NCBI GenBank assembly: GCA_030824495.1
Contig: JAVBXP010000021.1
Coordinates: 62,001 to 126,000, forward strand
DNA length: 64,000 bases
DNA from: a bacterium
Lineage (GTDB): Bacteria > Pseudomonadota > Alphaproteobacteria > Caulobacterales > Caulobacteraceae
Direction: 5' to 3'
A program made the translations under genes and the position numbers. Positions within the stretch are counted from its first letter, which is position 1; every line of letters begins with the position of its first letter. Shown one piece after another: positions 34,601-42,445 of this stretch. The notes under the pieces were generated by a model. It saw nothing but the letters and a program-made list of their open reading frames with translations, searched no databases and was not told the origin of the DNA.

Positions 34601-35027
34601 CGGCCAGGACGCCGCCCTTGGCCCAGGTCCCGGCGAAATTGGCGTGCTTGAAAGCATCGCCCGTGCGGTCGACGCCAGGCGCCTTGCCATACCACATGCC
34701 GGTGACGCCATCGAACTTGGCGCCGGGGAAGAGATTGGCCTGCTGACTGCCCCAGACGGCGGTCGCGGCGAGGTCCTCGTTGAGGCCTTCCTTGAACACC
34801 ACGCCGGCGTCCTGGAGGAATTTCTCGAAACGATGGGCCTGCTGATCCAAGCCGCCCAGCGGAGAGCCGCGATAGCCCGAGACGAAGCCAGCCGTGTTGA
34901 GGCCCGCCGCCTTATCAAGGCGGTGCTGGTCCAGCATCACGCGGAGGAGCGCTTGCACCCCGGTGATGAAGACTCGACCTTCCGTGAGCAGGAATTTGTC
35001 GTCCAGCGTCACATCAACGTGCCGCAT
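31605..35027 (-). CDS. Fused indolepyruvate ferredoxin oxidoreductase (alpha and beta in one chain)
   Basis: The product is 1140 residues. The N-terminal ~420 residues are the pyruvate-oxidoreductase core (GFVSGYRGSPLGGLDQQ). A thiamine-pyrophosphate domain follows with CSGCPHNSST and GDGTYNHSGS. A cysteine-rich region (CEGCGDCSKKSNC ... CNTDYSCLEGFCPS) can hold iron-sulfur clusters. The C-terminal gamma-type domain starts at FTGIGGTGVTTVA. It decarboxylates aryl-2-oxoacids, from aromatic amino acid transamination, to aryl-acetyl-CoA, passing electrons to ferredoxin. The ATG at 35027 has AAGGA upstream. The divergent Lrp-type gene probably controls it. Confidence 0.93.
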   Translation of the reverse strand: MRHVDVTLDDKFLLTEGRVFITGVQALLRVMLDQHRLDKAAGLNTAGFVSGYRGSPLGGLDQQAHRFEKFLQDAGVVFKEGLNEDLAATAVWGSQQANLFPGAKFDGVTGMWYGKAPGVDRTGDAFKHANFAGTWAKGGVLAVAGDDHNCKSSTLPSQSEYAFQDFEMPVLSPADVQEVLDYGLMGIAMSRFSGLWVGLIALADTMDSGVTIDVSIDRHQIVVPANFNIPAGGLGIRLKDQPLDKERRLRNFKIPAALAFARANKIDRVMLGSARPRLGIVCQGQAYKDVIEAFAAMGISAKEASDLGVAIYKVGMPWPLEPTGLRSFAAGLETMMVIEHKRPLIEVQARAALYDLPAHARPRIIGKTDEQGHSLLSELGSLSVAEVALAIADRLPPGPHMERVHDYLSRVSAASMAAVTLAAEQQRKPFFCSGCPHNSSTRLPEGSRALAGIGCHYMASFSDPQTDLNSHMGGEGLSWVGAAPFTTEPHVFVNLGDGTYNHSGSLAIRASVAANSHVTYKLLFNDAVAMTGGQAAESGFTPAQITRQLASEGVTKTVIVADDPSRYDGVNDLAPGVEVRPRADLITVQKELRDTPGTTVMLYDQVCATEKRRRRKRGKMETATKRVFINPLVCEGCGDCSKKSNCVSIEPLNTEFGRKRKINQSSCNTDYSCLEGFCPSFVTIEGGENAQAKSLPALTADSTPLPTFEPLEGVRNIVFTGIGGTGVTTVASILAMAAHVDGRASSVVDMTGLAQKGGAVFSHVRIGETEETVVGGRVPAASAHVLIACDILSAAGADALALYAKDRTVAVGNEDFAPTADFVTDRDVRFDSGSMARRIKAASKSYDECPAHHLAETNFGDAIYANMIMVGFAWQKGLVPLSSRAVYRAIRLNGVQADANLQAFELGRRVAHDPSLRGPAEADVPTPQTMPLGELIAHRGRELTAYQNGAYAKRYLDKVAKVASAEAIFGTETLTRAVATNLYKLMAYKDEYEVARLYTDGRFAAERDGTFKGGKTKVWLAPPLLAPKDADGKPRKIEFGGWMLDAAFPLLAKLKGLRGTPLDIFGASEERKMERGLITDYEAGLERLLARLTAENLPLAVELASVPQGVRGFGHIKEASVKVAKADEAKLWAKWEKAPG

Positions 35028-35156
35028 AGCAATATCTTTCCTTTTTGGCTCCCTAATGGCTATAGAAGATCATATAAGCACGATGGAATTGCTTGCCAAA
35101 GACATGCCCCCCACATTGCATTTCGGGGCAAGAATAACGCCGATAACCGCCGTTTG
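35028..35156. promoter_or_regulatory. Shared promoter region of divergent iorAB and Lrp regulator
   Basis: This 129-bp A+T-enriched gap separates two divergent start codons and is the natural site for an Lrp-family operator controlling both. I do not see a strong palindrome matching a known Lrp consensus; A+T-rich runs around 35055-35085 could contain the overlapping promoters. Confidence 0.5.
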
Positions 35157-35666
35157 ATGGAGGAAAAATTGCCCGAGGCCCTCGACGCGGTCGATGCCAA
35201 GATTCTGGACCTTATCCAGCATGACGCTGGATTGTCGGTCGCCGAGATCGCTGAACGGGTCGGTTTGTCCTCCAGCCCCTGCTGGCGGCGTATCAAGAGA
35301 CTTGAGGATTCCGGCATCATTCAACGCCGGGTGACCATCCTGGACCGCGACCTGCTGGGTCTCGGCTTCGAGGTCTATTGCACCGTCAAGCTCAGCCTGC
35401 CGACCAAAGACAATCTCGACGCCTTCGAAACGGCGATCACCAAGCTGCCGGAAGTCGTGCAATGCGCGACCGTCACCGGCTCGGCCGACTACGAGCTGCG
35501 GGTCGTCACCCGCGACATGCACGCCTTCGACGATTTCCTGCGCGAAAAGATCCTGTCGCTGGGACTGGTGTCGAATATCGAAAGCCGCATTGTCATCCGT
35601 TCGGTGAAGCATACCACCGCCGCACCTCTCGGCCTTGTCAGCCCCTATGTGAGCGCGCAAGGCTAG
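35157..35666 (+). CDS. Lrp/AsnC-family transcriptional regulator
   Basis: The product is 169 residues. A winged helix-turn-helix is clear in the N-terminal third (LSVAEIAERVGLSSSPCWRRIKRLEDSGII), followed by the RAM ligand-binding domain with VVQCATVTGSADYELRVVTRDM. Such proteins form octamer-type assemblies and respond to amino acids. Divergence from iorAB suggests that it senses an aromatic or branched-chain amino acid and controls its breakdown. I chose the ATG at 35157 (MEEKLPEALD); the open frame to 34584 lies over iorAB and is not family-like. Confidence 0.9.
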   Translation: MEEKLPEALDAVDAKILDLIQHDAGLSVAEIAERVGLSSSPCWRRIKRLEDSGIIQRRVTILDRDLLGLGFEVYCTVKLSLPTKDNLDAFETAITKLPEVVQCATVTGSADYELRVVTRDMHAFDDFLREKILSLGLVSNIESRIVIRSVKHTTAAPLGLVSPYVSAQG

Positions 35667-35674
35667 CCTCCAGA

Positions 35675-35694
35675 TTTGCTCCCTACCGAGCAAA
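35675..35694. promoter_or_regulatory. Inverted repeat TTTGCTC-N6-GAGCAAA before pirin gene
   Basis: Two exactly complementary 7-bp arms with a 6-bp spacer lie nine bases after the Lrp gene stop and 17 bases before the pirin start. There is no T-run, so it is more like an operator than a terminator. Confidence 0.45.
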
Positions 35695-35710
35695 CGCGCG
35701 GAGGTGAAAA

Positions 35711-36601
35711 ATGATCGAACTTGTCATCGACCAACGGCGCAAAGACCTCGGCGGGTTCGAGGTCGGGCGCGTGCTGCCTTATGCCAAGCGGCGGATGATC
35801 GGCCCGTTCATTTTCTTCGACCATATGGGGCCGGCCGACTTCCAAGCGGGGTTCGGGCGCGAGGTCGATGTCCGCCCCCACCCCCACATCGGCCTTTCGA
35901 CGCTGTCCTACCTGTTCGAAGGCGAAATGACCCACCGCGACTCGGTGGGGGTCACTCAGCCTATTCGTCCGGGCGAGGTGAACTGGATGACCGCCGGGCG
36001 CGGGATCACCCACTCCGAGCGCTTCGAAACCCTGCGTGAGCAGGGTGGGCGCATGAACGGGATCCAGACCTGGATCGCCTTGCCCGTGGAAGACGAGGAG
36101 ATGGCGCCCTCATTCGACCACTACGCCCCGGAGGTCCTGCCGACCCACGAGGAAAGCGGCATGTGGGCGCGGCTGATCGCCGGCGAGGCCTTCGGCGCCA
36201 AGTCGCCGGTGAAGACCCACTCGCCAATGTTCTATGTTCACTGGCATCTGAACGCCGGCGCCCAGGCGCAGCTCCCGGCCGAGTATCCCGAGCGCGCGGC
36301 CTACGTCGCCCAGGGCCTCGTCGAGGTGGATGGGCGCCAGTACCACGAGGGCCAGATGATGGTCTTTCTGCCCGGCGCGCCGGTGTTGTTCACCGCGGTC
36401 AGCGACGCCGTCGTCATGCTGCTGGGCGGCGAACCGATTGGCCCACGCTTCATCGACTGGAACTTCGTCTCCTCGTCCAAGGACCGCCTGGAACAGGCCA
36501 AGACCGATTGGCGGGCCGGACGCATGAAACTGCCTGACGCCGACGACCAGGAATTCATCCCGCTGCCCGAGCCGTCACCGCCCGCCAATCCGATGTCGTG
36601 A
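35711..36601 (+). CDS. Pirin family protein
   Basis: The product is 296 residues with the double-cupin pirin pattern. Metal ligands of the N-terminal cupin are His57 and His59 (RPHPHIGLS), His101 and Glu103 (GITHSERF), matching the set known from human pirin. Bacterial pirins bind iron or other metals and some have quercetinase-type dioxygenase activity; the role here is unknown. GAGGTG sits just upstream of the ATG. The inverted repeat at 35675-35694 may be a control site. A GST gene follows in the same direction, so a detoxification role for both is possible. Confidence 0.92.
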   Translation: MIELVIDQRRKDLGGFEVGRVLPYAKRRMIGPFIFFDHMGPADFQAGFGREVDVRPHPHIGLSTLSYLFEGEMTHRDSVGVTQPIRPGEVNWMTAGRGITHSERFETLREQGGRMNGIQTWIALPVEDEEMAPSFDHYAPEVLPTHEESGMWARLIAGEAFGAKSPVKTHSPMFYVHWHLNAGAQAQLPAEYPERAAYVAQGLVEVDGRQYHEGQMMVFLPGAPVLFTAVSDAVVMLLGGEPIGPRFIDWNFVSSSKDRLEQAKTDWRAGRMKLPDADDQEFIPLPEPSPPANPMS

Positions 36602-36675
36602 GCGCGAAACGGACTTGATGGCCGCAAGGTAAAGCAGGCGATATGCCGTCCAAACAGAAGTCCTGGGAGGACGGC

Positions 36676-37293
36676 ATGAAACTCTATTCTTCGATGGGCC
36701 CCAATCCGGCGGTCGTGGCCATGTTCCTGGCTGAAAAGGGCGTGGAGATTCCGGTCGAGAAGGTCGACCTGATGGGCGGCGAAAATCGTCAGGCGCCCTA
36801 TGTGGCCAAGAACCCGGCCGGCCAGCTTCCCTGCCTCGAACTGGACGATGGTTCTCACCTGGCCGAGATCACCGCCATCTGCGAGTACCTCGATGAGAAG
36901 TATCCCAGCCCACCGCTGATCGGCACGACGCCGGAAGAGCGCGCCGAGACCCGCATGTGGGTCCGCCGCGTCGACCTCAACATCTGCGAGCCGCTGACCA
37001 GCGGCTTCCGCTACGCCGAGGGCCTGCCGCTGTTCCAGAGCCGCATGCGGACCATTCCGCACGCCGCTGGGGATCTGAAGGAACTGGCCCAGGAAAAGCT
37101 GACCTGGCTGGACGGCCTGATGAGCGGCCGCACCTGGCTCGCCGGCGATCGCTTCACCCTGGCCGACATCATGCTGTTCTGCTTCCTGCAGTTCGGCACG
37201 CAGGTGGGCCAGTCTCTGAACCCCGACAACAAGAACATCGCCGCCTGGTTCGACCGCGTCACGGCCCGCGCGGCCGAGAAAACCCCGGCCTAG
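36676..37293 (+). CDS. Glutathione S-transferase
   Basis: The product is 205 residues. The N-terminal thioredoxin-like domain has YSSMGPNPAVVAMFLAEKG, NPAGQLPCLELDDG and the EITAICEYLDEKY helix, and the C-terminal helical domain ends with DRFTLADIMLFCFL (N-capping box). It conjugates glutathione to electrophiles or performs related redox chemistry. I chose the ATG at 36676 because GGGAGG lies at 36665-36670; the longer frame from 36643 would add eleven residues. It follows pirin closely and converges on pgsA across a hairpin-rich repeat. Confidence 0.92.
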   Translation: MKLYSSMGPNPAVVAMFLAEKGVEIPVEKVDLMGGENRQAPYVAKNPAGQLPCLELDDGSHLAEITAICEYLDEKYPSPPLIGTTPEERAETRMWVRRVDLNICEPLTSGFRYAEGLPLFQSRMRTIPHAAGDLKELAQEKLTWLDGLMSGRTWLAGDRFTLADIMLFCFLQFGTQVGQSLNPDNKNIAAWFDRVTARAAEKTPA

Positions 37294-37305
37294 CAGCCAG
37301 CCTCT

Positions 37306-37405
37306 CCTCTCCCCTCGGGGAGAGGTCGGGTGAGGGGGCCTGGGGCGTCGGCCCCGAGATCGCTGCTTTGCAGCGCCCCTCACCTAGCCTCTCCCAAGGG
37401 AGAGG
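37306..37405. repeat. Multi-hairpin intergenic repeat between convergent GST and pgsA genes
   Basis: It begins with a 9-bp hairpin (37306-37314 with 37317-37325, CCTCTCCCC type), ends with an 8-bp hairpin (37388-37395 with 37398-37405, CCTCTCCC type), and has smaller G+C hairpins between (GGGGC/GCCCC; CGCTG/CAGCG). GTGAGGGG and CCCCTCAC words near the ends are complementary. This arrangement is common as a dispersed intergenic element in alphaproteobacteria. It may serve as a two-way terminator. Confidence 0.8.
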
Positions 37406-37419
37406 AATGGGCTTGGCGC

Positions 37420-38049
37420 CTAGACGCCCTGCGCCTGCAGCGCCTTGCGGGTCTGTTCCCAATATTGGGCGCCGGTGATCAGTGTCACCACCGTGGCCAC
37501 CCACATCAGGGTGTGGGCGATATAGGTCGCGGGCACCTGGATGGCCGGATCGGTCGGCAGGTTGAACGCCCCCCACGAGGCCACCAGCAACTCGGCCGAC
37601 AGCGCCGTAAGTTGCAGCGTCGTCTTCCACTTGGCCAGCATGGTGACGGGCAGCTTCACGCCCCGGCCGGCACCGACTTCGCGCAGGGCGCTGACCGTGA
37701 ACTCGCGGAACAGCATCAGCCCGGCCGGCAGCACCACCATCGGCTGGCCGCCCATCGACAGCAGGCCAAGGATCGCGCCGCACACCAGCACCTTGTCGCC
37801 GATAGGATCGAGGATCGCGCCCCAGACGGTGACCGCGTCCAGCTTTCGCGCTAGCCAACCGTCGACGAAGTCGGTCACGGCGGCGATCACGAACGACCAG
37901 AAAGCCCAGCGTTGCAGGGCGAACTGCGCCTCGACGGTCAATCGCTCGCTGACATAGGGCACCGCCCCCGACGCCGCGGCGAGCGCCACGAACACAAAGA
38001 GCGTCAGGACCAGCCGCAGCGAGGTCACGATATTCGGTAGAGCTTTCAT
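37420..38049 (-). CDS. pgsA: CDP-diacylglycerol-glycerol-3-phosphate 3-phosphatidyltransferase
   Basis: The product is 209 residues with several transmembrane helices. The CDP-alcohol phosphotransferase motif is complete: Asp60, Asp63-Gly64, Ala67-Arg68, Gly77, Asp81 and Asp85. It makes phosphatidylglycerol phosphate from CDP-diacylglycerol and glycerol-3-phosphate in the inner membrane, the committed step for phosphatidylglycerol and cardiolipin. The N-terminal LPNIVTSLRLVLT is family-typical. It lies downstream of uvrC and a small exported-protein gene on the same strand; pgsA-uvrC proximity is widespread in bacteria. Confidence 0.95.
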   Translation of the reverse strand: MKALPNIVTSLRLVLTLFVFVALAAASGAVPYVSERLTVEAQFALQRWAFWSFVIAAVTDFVDGWLARKLDAVTVWGAILDPIGDKVLVCGAILGLLSMGGQPMVVLPAGLMLFREFTVSALREVGAGRGVKLPVTMLAKWKTTLQLTALSAELLVASWGAFNLPTDPAIQVPATYIAHTLMWVATVVTLITGAQYWEQTRKALQAQGV

Positions 38050-38074
38050 GGCGGTCCTAACGCGCGGAAGTGGT

Positions 38075-38350
38075 TCAGGTGGCCGGCGTCAGCTCCACCT
38101 TTTTCGATTGCTTGCCATAGACGCAGATTCGCTTGTCGGCGCCTTCCCGAAGCACCGCGATTCCGTAGGCTTCGGTTCCGACGGGATGGACGATTACCTC
38201 CGGCGACTTCATGCCCTGGGCCTGGGCGGCGGCGAGGCACTTGGCGCGGACATCGGTCGCGAACTCCGCCCAGGCGGCCGGCGAACTGGCGTGACCGACG
38301 GCGGGCGTCAGGGCGGCAAGCGCCGATAGAGTAAGAACGAGGCGGTGCAT
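38075..38350 (-). CDS. Small exported protein of unknown function
   Basis: The product is 91 residues from the ATG at 38350, which has GGAG six bases upstream. A signal peptide (about residues 1-22, ending GHAS) is followed by a short domain with two Cys (AKCLAA and RICVYG) that could form a disulfide in the periplasm. The longer open frame to 38761 is uvrC antisense-frame noise and is not used. I do not recognise the family. It sits between uvrC and pgsA in the same direction. Confidence 0.7.
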   Translation of the reverse strand: MHRLVLTLSALAALTPAVGHASSPAAWAEFATDVRAKCLAAAQAQGMKSPEVIVHPVGTEAYGIAVLREGADKRICVYGKQSKKVELTPAT

Positions 38351-38393
38351 CGGTGTCTCCTGGCGAAGCGTCAGGCTGAACTCTAGCTCGACC

Positions 38394-40262
38394 TCAGCTT
38401 TTGCGGAAGAAATCGAAAATCCGCTGAGCCAGGGCCTCGCTGACCCCATCGACCTTGGCCAGATCATCGACCGAGGCGCGAGAGACGCCCCGCGCCGAGC
38501 CATAGGCGTGCAGCAAGGCGCGCTTGCGCCCCGGGCCGACGCCTTCGATCTCGTCCAGCGGGTTCTTCTTGATGTCCATCGAACGCCGGGTCCGGTGGCT
38601 GCCATTGGCGAAGCGGTGGGCCTCGTCGCGCAGGCGCTGCAGGTAATAGAGAACCGGCGATTTCGGCTCGAGCATGAAGGGCGGCTTGCCCTCGATAAAG
38701 AACCGCTCGAGGCCGGCGTCGCGATCGGGCCCCTTGGCGACACCCACCACGGCGATGTCATCCACGCCCAGGTCGGCCAATATCTCCAGCGTCGCCGCCA
38801 GCTGCCCGGCGCCGCCGTCCACCAGCACTAGGTCCGGGCGCACGGCCACCTCCCCAGCTTCCTCTTCCTTCACCAAGCGACCGAAGCGGCGGCGCATCAC
38901 CTCCTTCATCATCCCGTAGTCGTCACCGGGCGTGAGGTCGGTCCCCTTGATGTTGAACTTGCGGTACTGGCTCTTCTGGAAGCCTTCTGGCCCAGCCACG
39001 ATCATGCCGCCAACCGCGTTGGTCCCCATGATGTGGGCGTTGTCATAGACCTCGATCCGCTCGGGCGGTGCGTCCATGCCGAACGCTTCGCAGACCCCGG
39101 CCAGAAGTTTGGTCTGGGCTGAGCTTTCCGACATCTTCCGACCCAGCGCCTCGCGGGCGTTGGTCAGGGCATGATCGACCAGTTGCGCCTTCTCGCCACG
39201 CTTGGGCTGGTTGATCTCGACCTTCCGCCCAGCCTTCAGAGCGAAGGCCTCCGACAGCAGTTCGCACTCGGACGGCTCGATATTGGCGAGGATCAGCTTC
39301 GGGATCGGCTTGTCATCATAGAATTGGCCCAGGAACGCGCTCATCACCTCGGCGTCCTCGTCGCTCTTATCGACACGCGGGAAGTAGGCGCGGTTGCCCC
39401 AATTCTGGCCCGCGCGGAAGAAGAACACCTGCACGCAGGCCTGGCCGCCCTCGGCATACAGGGCGAAGACGTCGGCTTCTTCCAGCGTCTCCGGATTGAT
39501 CTGCTGTTCCTGGGCGACCGAGGCCAGCGCCCGGATGCGGTCGCGGATGCGCGCGGCCTGCTCGAACTCCATGTCGTCGGAGGCCGCCTGCATCTCCCTC
39601 GACATCTTGTCCATCACCGCCCGGCTCTTGCCGCGCAGGAAATCCTCGGCCTGCTCGACCAAGCCTGCATAGTCCTCAATGCTGATCAGCCCCGTGCAGG
39701 GCGCAGCGCAGCGCTTGATCTGATGCAGCATGCAGGGCCGGGTTCGCCCCTCATAGACGCTGTCCGAACACGACCGCAGCAGGAACGCCTTCTGTAGTGT
39801 GTTCAGGGTCTTGGTGACCGCATGGGCTGAGGCGAACGGGCCGAAATAGTCGCCCTTGATCGTATGCGCCCCACGATGCTTGCGAAGCTGCGCGGCCGGA
39901 TGTTCGCGGCGAATGACGATCTCGGGGAAACTCTTGTCGTCGCGCAGCAGCACGTTGAAGCGCGGCTTGAGCTGCTTGATCAGGTTGATCTCAAGCAGCA
40001 GAGCGTCGGTCTCGGTGCGGACCGTGACGAACTCCATGGAGCGCGTCAGGTCCACCATCAGGGCGATGCGCTGGGTGTGGAACCGGCCCTGCGCATATTG
40101 CAGCACGCGCTTCTTCAGGCTGCGCGCCTTGCCGACATAGAGGACCTCTCCGTCCTCGCCCATCATCCGGTAGACGCCGGGCGCATCGGGCAGGCGGCGG
40201 ACTTCGTCCTTGATCAGGGCCGCGCCCTGCAAGGGCGCCTCGAGTGTCGCGTCGGTCGGCAT
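38394..40262 (-). CDS. uvrC: UvrABC excinuclease subunit C
   Basis: The product is 622 residues. The GIY-YIG nuclease domain begins PDAPGVYRM (about residues 26-33) with [11 protein letters not shown] at 42-52. A UvrB-binding coiled coil follows ([14 protein letters not shown]), then the RNase H-like C-terminal nuclease ([15 protein letters not shown]), and two helix-hairpin-helix motifs at the end ([25 protein letters not shown]). It makes both incisions in nucleotide excision repair. I chose the ATG at 40262 ([10 protein letters not shown]). I see no alphaproteobacterial LexA box (GTTC-N7-GTTC) upstream. Confidence 0.97.
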   Translation of the reverse strand: MPTDATLEAPLQGAALIKDEVRRLPDAPGVYRMMGEDGEVLYVGKARSLKKRVLQYAQGRFHTQRIALMVDLTRSMEFVTVRTETDALLLEINLIKQLKPRFNVLLRDDKSFPEIVIRREHPAAQLRKHRGAHTIKGDYFGPFASAHAVTKTLNTLQKAFLLRSCSDSVYEGRTRPCMLHQIKRCAAPCTGLISIEDYAGLVEQAEDFLRGKSRAVMDKMSREMQAASDDMEFEQAARIRDRIRALASVAQEQQINPETLEEADVFALYAEGGQACVQVFFFRAGQNWGNRAYFPRVDKSDEDAEVMSAFLGQFYDDKPIPKLILANIEPSECELLSEAFALKAGRKVEINQPKRGEKAQLVDHALTNAREALGRKMSESSAQTKLLAGVCEAFGMDAPPERIEVYDNAHIMGTNAVGGMIVAGPEGFQKSQYRKFNIKGTDLTPGDDYGMMKEVMRRRFGRLVKEEEAGEVAVRPDLVLVDGGAGQLAATLEILADLGVDDIAVVGVAKGPDRDAGLERFFIEGKPPFMLEPKSPVLYYLQRLRDEAHRFANGSHRTRRSMDIKKNPLDEIEGVGPGRKRALLHAYGSARGVSRASVDDLAKVDGVSEALAQRIFDFFRKS

Positions 40263-40437
40263 GTGGCCAATATAGGCGAGTCCGCGCCTAAGCGTAGGCG
40301 ACGGCTTGCGGTTTAGCTGATGAGGCGGGACGGACACCTACAGCTTCACCCCCCCGGTTCCTCATGGCCGACCGCTTGTGTCGGCCATCCATAAACTCGG
40401 CGGTCAGGGATTGGTCTGAGAGTGCGACGCGTATGGA

Positions 40438-40460
40438 TCGCCGGGACAAGAGCCCGGCGA
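40438..40460. repeat. Short intergenic hairpin (TCGCCGGG-N7-CCCGGCGA)
   Basis: An 8-bp perfect stem with a seven-base loop is followed by TGACGATC. It has the look of the dispersed CCCGGCGATGACG elements common in Caulobacterales genomes. It lies in the 243-bp gap between uvrC and the acyl-CoA synthetase gene, which holds no gene. Confidence 0.65.
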
Positions 40461-40505
40461 TGACGATCTTCGGGAAATGGTGGCGCAGGCTGACGAGGGA
40501 ACCCT

Positions 40506-42293
40506 CTACAGCTTCACCCCGCCCGCCATGATCTTGGCGAAGCCCGGCTTGGTGAGCTTCACATAGCCCTTGGCGCCTTCCTTATAATACACCGCGCCCT
40601 TGATGACGGCCGGGTCGAAACCGTCGGCGACCAGGTCAATCTTGCGGTACTTGAAGGTGCCTGTGGTCTCGATGGCCGGCAGGATGCGGACGAACACCGG
40701 CTGGGCGTAGGCCGGCAGATCGCGGCCCACCGCCTCGCCGAACGCCTTGATGTCGAACGTGTCATCGACCACTACCCCGGCCATGCCGGCGCGGCCGTCA
40801 GTCCCCTCGACTTCGACCCCATAGACATTGGCCTCGACGACGCCGGGGATGGCTTGCAGCCGTTCGGCCACCTCGCCGGTGGAGACGTTCTCACCCTTCC
40901 AGCGGAAGGTGTCGCCGATACGATCGACGAAATAGAAATAGCCGTCGGAGTCGGTGCGCATGAGGTCGCCGGATCGGAACCAGGCGTCGCCCTTTTCGAA
41001 GACGTCGCGCAGGATCTTCTTGTCCGACGCGGCCTTGTCCACATAGCCGGTGTATTCGCTGCGCGCGTCGTTGCCGATCTTGCCGATGCACTCGCCGATC
41101 TGGCCGGGACCGCATTCAATGCACAGGCCGTTCAGACCGCGGATCGGCTCTTCTTTTTCGACGTCGAACTGCACCAGCCGGTAGTTCACCTTTTCCCGCA
41201 GCCACTTGGGCGAACGTCCGATGGCGCCTGTCCGGCCATCGAAGTTGAACATCGAGATGTTGCCCTCGGTCGAGCCGTAGAACTCCAGGATGTCGGGGAT
41301 CCGGAATCGGGTCTTCATCTCGGCCCAGACATCGGCGCGCAGGCCGTTGCCGAAGGCCAGGCGGATCTTGTGGCGGCCCTCGTCCTCGCTCGGCTCGTGA
41401 TTGACGAGGTAGCGGCAGAGCTCGCCGATATAGACGAACATCGTGCAGTTCTCGGCGACCACGTCTTCCCAGAAGTGGCTGGCCGAGAACTTCTTCTTCA
41501 CCACCACAGAGCCGCCGTTCAACAGGGCGGCGCCCAGGGCGCAAAGCCCTCCGGTCGCGTGATAGAGCGGCAGGGCGACATAGATGCGGTCGTTCTCGTT
41601 CGCGCCGGTCGCCCCAGCGAAGCCGCGCATATAGAGCTGGGCGCGCACATGGGTGACGCGCGCAGCCTTGGGTAGGCCCGTGGTGCCGCTGGTGAAGATC
41701 AACAGCGCCGTGTCCTTGGCCACCATGCCGTCACGAACGCTCTTGTCGGGCGGCAACTGGCTGCAGCTTTTCAGCGCCTGTGTCAGGTCGCGCTGGTCGC
41801 CATGCGCCTGGCCCAGCACCCACTGCTTCATCGGTTGCTCAAGCTGCCCCTTGGCCTGCTCGAACACCGGTGAGGTTTCGGCATCAACGATGACATGTGC
41901 CGCGCCCGAGATGTTCAGGCAGTGGGCCAGCGGCGAGCCGGCGAGCTGATTGTTGATCAGGGCGGTGACCACCCCGATCTTGGAAAGGCCATACCAGACC
42001 GGGAAATATTCCAGGCGGTTGGGCATGAACAAAGCCACCGTTTGGCCGCGGCGCAGACCGATCCCCTTGGCCCAATGGGCGAAGCGGTTGGCCAGGGCGT
42101 CCATCTCGCCATAGGTCAGCGTCTTGTATTCGAAGGTCAGGGCCGGCCGGTCGCGCCACTCCTCGACCGCGTCCTGAATGTCGTCGCACACCAGATGATC
42201 CGAAGCGGCCGCGATCGACTTCACGCGCTTCAAGGTGCGATTCAGGCCGCGTATGAAACGCCAGTCACGCTCTAGTTGGGCCCTGATACGCAT
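40506..42293 (-). CDS. Acyl-CoA synthetase (long-chain, FATP/ACSVL-like)
   Basis: The product is 595 residues. The AMP-binding signature LLIFTSGTTGLPKAARVTH and the later EFYGSTEGN are clear, as is the C-terminal FRWKGENVSTGEVAE hinge region typical of the very-long-chain or fatty-acid-transport-protein class. It activates a fatty acid to acyl-CoA via an acyl-adenylate. The chosen ATG at 42293 has GGAGGG a few bases upstream; the frame extends to 42317 without support. A 15-base copy of its 3' end (stop plus last codons) recurs at 40338-40352 downstream. Confidence 0.92.
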   Translation of the reverse strand: MRIRAQLERDWRFIRGLNRTLKRVKSIAAASDHLVCDDIQDAVEEWRDRPALTFEYKTLTYGEMDALANRFAHWAKGIGLRRGQTVALFMPNRLEYFPVWYGLSKIGVVTALINNQLAGSPLAHCLNISGAAHVIVDAETSPVFEQAKGQLEQPMKQWVLGQAHGDQRDLTQALKSCSQLPPDKSVRDGMVAKDTALLIFTSGTTGLPKAARVTHVRAQLYMRGFAGATGANENDRIYVALPLYHATGGLCALGAALLNGGSVVVKKKFSASHFWEDVVAENCTMFVYIGELCRYLVNHEPSEDEGRHKIRLAFGNGLRADVWAEMKTRFRIPDILEFYGSTEGNISMFNFDGRTGAIGRSPKWLREKVNYRLVQFDVEKEEPIRGLNGLCIECGPGQIGECIGKIGNDARSEYTGYVDKAASDKKILRDVFEKGDAWFRSGDLMRTDSDGYFYFVDRIGDTFRWKGENVSTGEVAERLQAIPGVVEANVYGVEVEGTDGRAGMAGVVVDDTFDIKAFGEAVGRDLPAYAQPVFVRILPAIETTGTFKYRKIDLVADGFDPAVIKGAVYYKEGAKGYVKLTKPGFAKIMAGGVKL

Positions 42294-42445
42294 ACATTCC
42301 CTCCGACGCAGGGCCACCTTGGCGGCGGCCCCCCGGACGGGTCAAGCTGGGCCATGAACACGGCTGGTCACAGCCGCGTCAGGCCCGACAACCGTGGCGC
42401 CAAGGACTCAGTGCGACCCACCAAACCGGGGACTAGGATAACGCC

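Noticed and set aside
34584..35156. N-terminal extension of the Lrp regulator to 34584
   Set aside because: It would overlap iorAB antisense by ~450 bp; family length is met from 35157.
40263..40505. Possible LexA box upstream of uvrC
   Set aside because: I found no GTTC-N7-GTTC in either orientation.
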